DNA of 10,114 nucleotides, taken from assembly GCA_016285415.1 (NCBI GenBank), contig JAEEQU010000038.1, positions 1-10,114 on the forward strand, in the 5' to 3' direction. The DNA comes from Alphaproteobacteria bacterium. Lineage in GTDB: Bacteria > Pseudomonadota > Alphaproteobacteria > Rs-D84. The notes under the pieces were generated by a model. It was not told where the DNA came from. It did no database searches and saw only the letters and a program-made list of their open reading frames with translations. Positions 1-4,476 of the stretch are shown piece by piece. Within the stretch, counting starts at the first letter, position 1; each line of letters begins with the position of its first letter. A program made the translations under genes and the position numbers.

Positions 1-99
1 TGCGTCTTTGGCGTTACGAACGGTGCGATAGTAATTCTTGCTGGGTAATGTGTAAATAATCACATTTGTCCCATCCCATTGAAAAGTGTATCTTGGCAT
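1..99 (-). CDS. Small unknown protein, copy 1 (3' end outside the window)
   Basis: Only the first 33 codons are inside the window; the gene runs off the left edge. The start is the ATG whose complement is at 97-99, preceded on the minus strand by an AAAGGGG ribosome binding site. The protein begins MPRYTFQWDG and is the same as the complete copy at 2710-2868 except T for A at residue 11. At DNA level 98 of 99 coding bases match that copy. I recognise no domain; residues are mixed polar and aromatic with short beta-prone stretches, no signal peptide and no membrane segment. It is divergently arranged with the ankyrin genes that start at 236, exactly as copy 2 is with the ankyrin gene at 3001. 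Function unknown. Confidence 0.72.
   Translation of the reverse strand, partial: MPRYTFQWDGTNVIIYTLPSKNYYRTVRNAKDA
1..99. repeat. Direct repeat of small-gene DNA, copy 1
   Basis: Positions 1-99 match 2770-2868 with a single difference (T at 69, C in the other copy). Similarity continues more weakly for about 40 bases past the start codon and then fades, so the coding part is far better conserved than the divergent intergenic region. The repeat may extend to the left of the window. Confidence 0.95.
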
Positions 100-178
100 T
101 ATTTACCCCTTTGGTTTTATGCAATTATATTATTATTCACATCACTAGACATTTTTGGTTACACAAAAAATATTTATA

Positions 179-208
179 TTGTATAGAGTATTTATTGCAA
201 TATATAAT
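179..208 (+). promoter_or_regulatory. Putative promoter of the ankyrin gene pair
   Basis: TTGTAT at 179-184 and TATAAT at 203-208 with an 18-base spacer. The -10 and the four bases after it (TATAATGTAA) are the same as at the promoter in front of the 258-aa ankyrin gene (2969-2978), which supports both. Assigned by eye. Confidence 0.5.
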
Positions 209-235
209 GTAATTGAAGATAACAAGGAAATTAAA

Positions 236-442
236 ATGTCTGATTTAAATGAACAACTGTTTGAAACACTAAGAAATAATCAAGACTTTGAACCAATTAG
301 AAAGCTAATTGAAAATGGCGCAGATGTAAATGCGCGTGATAATGATGGACATACGCCACTGCATTATATCAGAGAAAGAACCGATATATATGACCGCGAA
401 AAGCTGCTTGAATACTTGCTCTCGATCGGGGCAATTGAATAA
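236..442 (+). CDS. Mini ankyrin-repeat protein (68 aa)
   Basis: A 68-residue protein with about one and a half ankyrin repeats: ENGADVNARDNDGHTPLH at residues 26-43 and a C-terminal helix ending EYLLSIGAIE. I chose the ATG at 236 because an AAGGAA site lies 8-13 bases upstream and because the next two ankyrin proteins begin alike (MSDLN, MTDLD); an in-frame ATG at 155 would lie upstream of the proposed promoter. Its N-terminus and C-terminus correspond to the two ends of the 456-aa protein encoded 21 bases downstream, and the last ~45 bases are very similar at DNA level. It therefore looks like a version of that gene with the central repeats removed. It is probably co-transcribed with the larger gene. 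One repeat with caps may be too short to fold alone, so it could be a remnant or a partner of other ankyrin proteins; role unknown. Confidence 0.8.
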   Translation: MSDLNEQLFETLRNNQDFEPIRKLIENGADVNARDNDGHTPLHYIRERTDIYDREKLLEYLLSIGAIE

Positions 443-463
443 ATATAATCATAAGGATAGAAA

Positions 464-1834
464 ATGTCAGACTTAAATGCAAAATTATTTAAAGCAATAA
501 AGACTCATCAACCATCAGCGACAATAAAAGAATTACTTGATGTTGGCGCAGACGCTAATGTTCGTGACACTGATAATGCCACCCCTTTACATTTTGCTTT
601 AAATGCAGAAATAGCGGAACTTTTAATTACGCATGGGGCCAATGTCAATGCACAGGACAAAGAGGAAAACACTCCACTGCATTTTAGATATTTCTCAAAG
701 ATTTTTCCTTGTGAATATGACGAATATGAAGAAACAGAAGAAATGAAGAATTATTTAAAGCAACAACTTCATATTGCTAAAGTTTTAATCGAACATGGTG
801 CTGATGTCAATGCGAAAAATAAATACGGTTGGACACCGCTATTTTACACTTGCGACGTTGATATGGCAAAACTTCTTGTTGAACACGGTGCGGATGTAAA
901 TGCAAAAGATAACCGCGAAGATACCCCCCTACATAATCCGGGGAGTGCCGATATGGCAAATTTCTTAATTGAACATGGCGCAGATCTCCACGCACGAAAC
1001 AGATATTTTCATAACACCCCATTAAGTGCCGCAAACGATCCTGATATCGCCGAAGTTTTAATTGCGCATGGGGCGGATGTAACTGAAAAAGATGAGTATG
1101 GGGATACCCCTTTGCACCGGACGATGTTTGCCGAGGTAGCAGAGGTATTTATAAAACATGGTGCAGATATCCATGCAAAAAACAATTTGGGAAGCACACC
1201 GTTGTTTGTTGCCATGGACGGCGAACTTGCCGAACTTTTAATTGCACACGGTGCGGATGTAAATGCACGAAATAACGACGGGTATACTCCGTTACATTAT
1301 CAAGTACAAGGTTTAGGATTCGGTAGTGCAGAAGTTCTAATTGAACATGGCGCAGATGTAAATGCGAAAAACAACCGTGGCAGAACACCTTTGCATAATG
1401 CAGAGACCCCGGACTTTGTGAAGCTCTTGCTTGCCAGCGGTGCGGATGCCAATATCAAAGATAACGACAATATAACCCCTTTATTCACCGCACAATTTGC
1501 CGAAAGCGCACAAATTTTGATTGACCAAGGAAACGATGTCAATGCACGGGATAATGATGGCAAAACCCCTTTGCATCACACATGTCATTGCGACGTGGCA
1601 GAAGTCCTTATTACGCGGGGGGCTGATGTAATGGCACGTGATAAAGACAGCAAAACACCACTGCATTGCGCGTCGTATGCCGACATTGTTGCCTTATTGG
1701 TAGCGCATGGTGCAGATGTCAATGCCCGAGATAATGCCGGAAAAACACCACTGCACTATGCAAAAGAGAAAGCCGGTTTGTATGGTTATGAAAAGCTGAT
1801 TGAATACCTGCTCTCGGTCGGGGCGACGGAATAA
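464..1834 (+). CDS. Ankyrin-repeat protein, 456 aa, 13 repeat motifs
   Basis: Ankyrin repeats generally mediate protein-protein binding; no partner can be named here. The TPLx motif occurs 13 times, at residues 40, 70, 124, 154, 185, 215, 245, 275, 308, 338, 368, 398 and 428, each followed by a GADVNA-like turn. Nine of the twelve intervals are exactly 30 residues, three fewer than the usual 33: the loop between the two helices (the usual NGH region) is missing. One interval is 54 residues because a Glu/Tyr-rich insert (about residues 78-100) sits in that loop. There is no signal peptide, membrane segment or enzymatic domain, so it is probably cytoplasmic unless exported by a signal I cannot see. 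The ATG at 464 has AAGGAT 6-11 bases upstream. It follows the 68-aa gene by 21 bases and converges on the phosphorylase gene with only 10 bases between the stops and no terminator. Confidence 0.92.
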   Translation: MSDLNAKLFKAIKTHQPSATIKELLDVGADANVRDTDNATPLHFALNAEIAELLITHGANVNAQDKEENTPLHFRYFSKIFPCEYDEYEETEEMKNYLKQQLHIAKVLIEHGADVNAKNKYGWTPLFYTCDVDMAKLLVEHGADVNAKDNREDTPLHNPGSADMANFLIEHGADLHARNRYFHNTPLSAANDPDIAEVLIAHGADVTEKDEYGDTPLHRTMFAEVAEVFIKHGADIHAKNNLGSTPLFVAMDGELAELLIAHGADVNARNNDGYTPLHYQVQGLGFGSAEVLIEHGADVNAKNNRGRTPLHNAETPDFVKLLLASGADANIKDNDNITPLFTAQFAESAQILIDQGNDVNARDNDGKTPLHHTCHCDVAEVLITRGADVMARDKDSKTPLHCASYADIVALLVAHGADVNARDNAGKTPLHYAKEKAGLYGYEKLIEYLLSVGATE

Positions 1835-1844
1835 TCTGTTCTGA

Positions 1845-2615
1845 TTAGATATGTAGCAAGATTTCTGATACTTGGCGACGGGCAGAGTGATAATCGGCCT
1901 TTTCTGCGTCGTCCCGCCCAACAAGATGGTCGCCATTCGCAGAATTGTCCGATACAACCAATATTGCCGATGCTTTTTTGTTTATATGATTCATACTTGC
2001 GAAAAATGTTGCCGCCTCCATTTCCAATGCATGTGCACCCATTTGTCTAAACTCTTCTAAATGCAGATATTCTGCCATAATGCTGTCCATGGAAATAATC
2101 GGAACATTTAACATATTTATTCCATTTGCACGACCAATTTTACGAATATACTCGTTTTGTTCAACATCCGCAGAAATATGTTCAAACATATTATTGGCAT
2201 CTAATTTATCGTGCAAATATACTGTTACCCCATTTCCAGAAATCGCATAGTCCGGTACAATAATATCCCCAACATTTATTTCCGGAACCAACGCCCCAGT
2301 TGAACCAATAAACACAAAATTATCACATTTGGCCTTATAACACAGCAGACAGAAATCTACTATAACTGGGGCTCCAATATATAATGTAATGAACAAATAA
2401 TTTTTTCCGTTGTGTCTGATTCTGTATGTTTTTGCATCGCGACTGTAAAAGATTTGTTCTATATCAATATTCGTCGTATCAAAAACTTTTTCAACGGTCC
2501 AAGACGGCGCAACAAACACGCAATCAAAATGTTCATTGTCGGGTACCCCATAAATATCCAACAACATATTATTCGGTAAAGAATTCGCCTCTAATGCATC
2601 TATTAACTTGCTCAT
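1845..2615 (-). CDS. Nucleoside phosphorylase superfamily protein (PNP/UDP type)
   Basis: A 256-residue protein of the size and layout of uridine/purine nucleoside phosphorylases and related N-glycosidases, which cleave the N-glycosidic bond of nucleosides. Family motifs visible: IGSTGAL at 103-109, GDIIVP at 116-121, SMDSI at 175-179, the ribose-site ALEMEAATFF at 196-205 and VVSDN at 220-224, whose Asp is the base-contacting position in this superfamily. The N-terminal phosphate-site region (around 75-95, with LYIGAP) is diverged, so phosphorolysis versus hydrolysis and the substrate cannot be told. The ATG complement at 2613-2615 is preceded by AAGGGT. It has its own extended -10 promoter and lies between two ankyrin loci, read towards the end of the 456-aa gene. 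It could be plain nucleoside salvage; a role together with the ankyrin proteins is speculation based on position. Confidence 0.85.
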   Translation of the reverse strand: MSKLIDALEANSLPNNMLLDIYGVPDNEHFDCVFVAPSWTVEKVFDTTNIDIEQIFYSRDAKTYRIRHNGKNYLFITLYIGAPVIVDFCLLCYKAKCDNFVFIGSTGALVPEINVGDIIVPDYAISGNGVTVYLHDKLDANNMFEHISADVEQNEYIRKIGRANGINMLNVPIISMDSIMAEYLHLEEFRQMGAHALEMEAATFFASMNHINKKASAILVVSDNSANGDHLVGRDDAEKADYHSARRQVSEILLHI

Positions 2616-2638
2616 ATTGTACCCTTTTTTATCTTTCT

Positions 2639-2647
2639 ATTATACCA
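2639..2647 (-). promoter_or_regulatory. Extended -10 promoter of the phosphorylase gene
   Basis: On the minus strand TGGTATAAT (complement of 2639-2647) is a consensus extended -10 element about 25 bases before the start codon; no good -35 is seen at 17 bases. The same TGGTATAATAG string precedes the 68-aa membrane protein gene at 6787. Confidence 0.6.
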
Positions 2648-2662
2648 TAAAATTATAATTTC

Positions 2663-2692
2663 AAAAACAAAAACCGCCCGGATGGGCGGTTT
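2663..2692. terminator. Rho-independent terminator
   Basis: Nine-base stem AAACCGCCC (2671-2679) with GGGCGGTTT (2684-2692), four-base loop. On the minus strand it is followed by TTTTTGTTTTTG and ends the 52-aa gene whose stop is at 2710. On the plus strand it is followed by TTTTCTTGTTATT and is the first hairpin that could stop transcripts coming from the ankyrin pair through the phosphorylase gene. Confidence 0.85.
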
Positions 2693-2709
2693 TCTTGTTA
2701 TTATCAAAA

Positions 2710-2868
2710 TTAAAATCGCAGGACTTCGTTACACGCGCCAATTACAACGATTGTTGAACCATCGTGATATGCGTCTTTGGCGTTACGAACGGTGCGATAG
2801 TAATTCTTGCTGGGTAATGTGTAAATAATCACATTTGCCCCATCCCATTGAAAAGTGTATCTTGGCAT
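2710..2868 (-). CDS. Small unknown protein, copy 2 (52 aa, complete)
   Basis: A complete 52-residue protein, MPRYTFQWDG to GACNEVLRF. The start chosen is the ATG at 2866-2868 (complement), which has AAAGGGG 6-12 bases upstream on the minus strand and matches the start of copy 1; an in-frame ATG at 2892 would add eight residues and would place the ribosome binding site inside the gene. The sequence alternates short beta-prone segments (residues 3-8, 12-17, 40-46) with a basic middle stretch (SKNYYRTVRNAKD, 20-32). One Cys, no signal peptide, no membrane helix. I do not recognise the family. Its terminator is at 2663-2692 and its promoter region is shared back to back with the ankyrin gene at 3001. 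The near-identity to copy 1 shows it is a maintained or recently converted gene. Confidence 0.82.
   Translation of the reverse strand: MPRYTFQWDGANVIIYTLPSKNYYRTVRNAKDAYHDGSTIVVIGACNEVLRF
2770..2868. repeat. Direct repeat of small-gene DNA, copy 2
   Basis: Partner of the repeat at 1-99, with 98 of 99 bases identical. Together with the ankyrin genes that follow each copy it marks a duplicated divergent cassette. Confidence 0.95.
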
Positions 2869-2891
2869 TTGTACCCCTTTTGGTTTATCCA

Positions 2892-2920
2892 ATTATATTT
2901 ATAACATACTCAAACGACAA
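2892..2920 (-). promoter_or_regulatory. Putative promoter of the 52-aa gene
   Basis: On the minus strand TTGTCG (complement of 2915-2920), a 17-base spacer and TATAAT (complement of 2892-2897), about 24 bases before the start codon. It lies back to back with the ankyrin promoter at 2947-2974. Confidence 0.5.
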
Positions 2921-2946
2921 ATTTGGTCGCATATAAATATAAGGGT

Positions 2947-2974
2947 TTGTAATTCTTGTTTTATGTTGTATAAT
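2947..2974 (+). promoter_or_regulatory. Putative promoter of the 258-aa ankyrin gene
   Basis: TTGTAA at 2947-2952, 16-base spacer, TATAAT at 2969-2974. The -10 and following GTAA are shared with the promoter at 179-208 in the first cassette. Confidence 0.55.
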
Positions 2975-3000
2975 GTAAGGGAAACAAAAAAGGATAACAA

Positions 3001-3777
3001 ATGACAGATTTGGATAAAGAATTATTTGAAACTCTATCTTGGGACGATGCGAATATTTTTGAAATCCAACGCATTTTAGACGCGGGCGCAAATCTAAACG
3101 CACGAAACGATAACAATTCGCAAAAAACGCCACTGCATTGTGCGCCAAATTCTGATATTGCGACAATACTGATTGAACGTGGTGCAGATATTAACGCATT
3201 GGATGAATACAATGCAACGCCACTGCATTGTGCAAGGACAGCAGGCATCGCGCAAATTTTGATTGCAAATGGCGCAGATGTTAATGCCCGTGACGAATAT
3301 CAGCAGACACCATTGCATTATGCGGAAAATCTTGCGGTCACTGTAATCCTGATTAAAAATGGTGCAGATATTAACGCCAAGGATTATCAACAAGAAACAC
3401 CGTTGCATACAGTGCTCAACCCAGATATTGTAAAAAAACTGATTACAATTGGCGCGGATGTTAACGCAAAAAACAATATTGGTGCAACGCCATTACATAA
3501 TGTCGTAGGCACAGAAAAAACCAAGATTTTAATTGAAAATGGTGCAGATGTTAATGCAAAAGACACAATGGGATTAACACCATTGCATGCTCTTTGTTTT
3601 TACAGACCCGATGACGAAGAGTTTCGCCTTGATAATGTAGAAATGGCAAAATTGATGGTTGAACACGGTGCAGATGTTAATGTCAAAACAACAAATGGTG
3701 AAACCGCACTGGATTACGCCAAGAAGAACGATTATGCGGAAATGGTAGAATATCTGTTATCGGTTGGCGCGAAATAA
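3001..3777 (+). CDS. Ankyrin-repeat protein, 258 aa, 7 repeat motifs
   Basis: Six TPLH motifs at residues 43, 73, 103, 133, 163 and 193 and a final TALD at 235. The first five intervals are exactly 30 residues, so each lacks the three-residue helix-helix loop of a canonical ankyrin repeat; the sixth is 42 residues because an insert around FYRPDDEEFRLDN (200-212) occupies that loop. The last repeat, with KKNDYAEMVEYLL, has the canonical spacing and acts as a C-terminal cap like the ends of the two other ankyrin proteins. No signal peptide, membrane segment or catalytic domain. ATG at 3001 with AAAAGGAT upstream. It is a single gene ended by the hairpin at 3801-3828. Likely a protein-binding scaffold; partner unknown. 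Confidence 0.92.
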   Translation: MTDLDKELFETLSWDDANIFEIQRILDAGANLNARNDNNSQKTPLHCAPNSDIATILIERGADINALDEYNATPLHCARTAGIAQILIANGADVNARDEYQQTPLHYAENLAVTVILIKNGADINAKDYQQETPLHTVLNPDIVKKLITIGADVNAKNNIGATPLHNVVGTEKTKILIENGADVNAKDTMGLTPLHALCFYRPDDEEFRLDNVEMAKLMVEHGADVNVKTTNGETALDYAKKNDYAEMVEYLLSVGAK

Positions 3778-3800
3778 ACATAATTGCAAAATACAAAAGA

Positions 3801-3830
3801 AACAACCACCCAAACGGGTGGTTGTTTTAA
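3801..3830. terminator. Bidirectional terminator between ankyrin gene and tRNA-Leu
   Basis: Eleven-base stem 3801-3811 with 3816-3826, loop AAAC. On the plus strand it is followed by TTTTAATTT and ends the 258-aa ankyrin gene; on the minus strand by TTTCTTTTGT and ends the rpmB/tRNA-Leu unit. Confidence 0.88.
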
Positions 3831-3834
3831 TTTC

Positions 3835-3919
3835 TGGTGGCCCTGGTCGGACTTGAACCGACACTCCTTGCGGAACTTGATTTTGAGTCAAGCGCGTCTA
3901 CCAATTCCACCACAGGGCC
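3835..3919 (-). tRNA. tRNA-Leu (anticodon CAA)
   Basis: 85 bases including an encoded CCA. Acceptor stem GGCCCTG (5') pairs with CAGGGCC, discriminator A. The D-arm contains the GGTAGACGC typical of leucine tRNAs, the anticodon stem-loop is CTTGA-CTCAAAA-TCAAG with CAA (complement of 3883-3885), which reads TTG codons, a long variable arm (about TTCCGCAAGGA) follows, and the T-arm is GTCGG-TTCAAGT-CCGAC. It starts 12 bases after the rpmB stop and ends 9 bases before the terminator stem, so it is probably processed from the rpmB transcript. Confidence 0.97.
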
Positions 3920-3931
3920 ATTTGCAAAGAA

Positions 3932-4300
3932 TTATTTCGCCTTCTTTGCATCAACCTTTTTCACCAAACGCGCGCTGCGATTCGGTTTATGTGCTGGCTT
4001 TTTCGCCGGTTTTGCGGCGGCGCCTTGCTTTTTCACAATTGCGCGTTTAATTTCCGCCATTTCTGGCGTCAACCGTGATATTGGTTTTGCCATAACATAG
4101 GCATCCAAACCGCCATGTTTGGTCAATGTACGCAAACCCGCCGCAGACAAACGCAACGAGAAATCGCGTGCCAAAATATCACTGTGAAACTTTAATACAT
4201 GCAAGTTCGGCAAGAATGTACGCTTTGTATGGCGTTCCGAATGGGAAACATTCATACCGACTTCTGTTTTTTTACCTGTTACTTTACATACACGTGGCAT
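3932..4300 (-). CDS. rpmB: Large-subunit ribosomal protein bL28
   Basis: Structural protein of the 50S ribosomal subunit. The first ~78 residues match the family: MPRVCKVTGKKTEVGMNVSHS at the N-terminus, a basic KRTFLPNLHVLKF stretch (26-38), then LRLSAAGLRTLTKHGGLDAY (49-68). At 122 residues it is longer than the roughly 80-100 usual; the extra part is a Lys/Ala/Pro-rich tail (about 88-122) that is probably disordered and binds RNA, similar in kind to tails in alphaproteobacterial homologues. Start ATG complement at 4298-4300 with AAAGGAT upstream. Promoter at 4328-4356; followed by tRNA-Leu and a shared terminator, forming an rpmB-tRNA unit. Back to back with clpB. Confidence 0.96.
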   Translation of the reverse strand: MPRVCKVTGKKTEVGMNVSHSERHTKRTFLPNLHVLKFHSDILARDFSLRLSAAGLRTLTKHGGLDAYVMAKPISRLTPEMAEIKRAIVKKQGAAAKPAKKPAHKPNRSARLVKKVDAKKAK

Positions 4301-4327
4301 AGTTAAATCCTTTAATCACTGCGGCAT

Positions 4328-4356
4328 AATTTATAATAAAAAACCTGAAAAGTCAA
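4328..4356 (-). promoter_or_regulatory. Promoter of rpmB and tRNA-Leu
   Basis: TTGACT on the minus strand (complement of 4351-4356). The -10 is either TAAATT at 17 bases (4328-4333) or TATAAA at 15 bases (4330-4335), both within the same AT-rich string. Confidence 0.6.
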
Positions 4357-4411
4357 GTATTCTTTTATTTATTTTATATTTTGTACCTAAAATGGATTTT
4401 GTTCCGATATC

Positions 4412-4441
4412 CTTGAATTTCTAAAAAGCGCACTATATATA
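4412..4441 (+). promoter_or_regulatory. Promoter of clpB, possibly heat-shock (RpoH) type
   Basis: CTTGAAT at 4412-4418 and a TATATATA tract at 4434-4441. Read as a housekeeping promoter it is TTGAAT, 17 bases, TATATA. Read as the alphaproteobacterial RpoH type, CTTG (4412-4415) is followed after 16 bases by ACTATAT, which fits CYTATNT at six of seven positions. Which sigma factor uses it cannot be decided from sequence alone. Confidence 0.5.
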
Positions 4442-4476
4442 CCGTTGACAAAAAATAAAACCAAAAGGAGTCATTT

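Noticed and set aside
155..235. Longer start (ATG 155) for the 68-aa ankyrin gene
   Set aside because: The extra 27 residues cover the proposed promoter, have no ribosome binding site and no counterpart in the paralogues.
464..1834. 90-base periodicity as a possible CRISPR or DNA tandem array
   Set aside because: The periodicity follows the protein repeats, units are diverged in third positions, and the frame is open throughout.
1832..1847. Hairpin TAATC/GATTA between the convergent ankyrin and phosphorylase genes as a terminator
   Set aside because: Only five AT-rich pairs and no T run on either strand.
807..1957. Open frames antisense to the 456-aa ankyrin gene
   Set aside because: They arise from the repeated codon pattern of the ankyrin units; products are Cys/His-rich nonsense without ribosome binding sites.
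2869..2892. Upstream ATG (2892) adding eight residues to the 52-aa protein
   Set aside because: The AAAGGGG ribosome binding site lies between the two ATGs and copy 1 has no such extension.
3784..4100. Plus-strand open frames across the tRNA and rpmB
   Set aside because: They run through a clear tRNA gene and antisense to rpmB.
4445..4450. TTGACA shortly before clpB as a -35 element
   Set aside because: A matching -10 would fall at the ribosome binding site and start codon.
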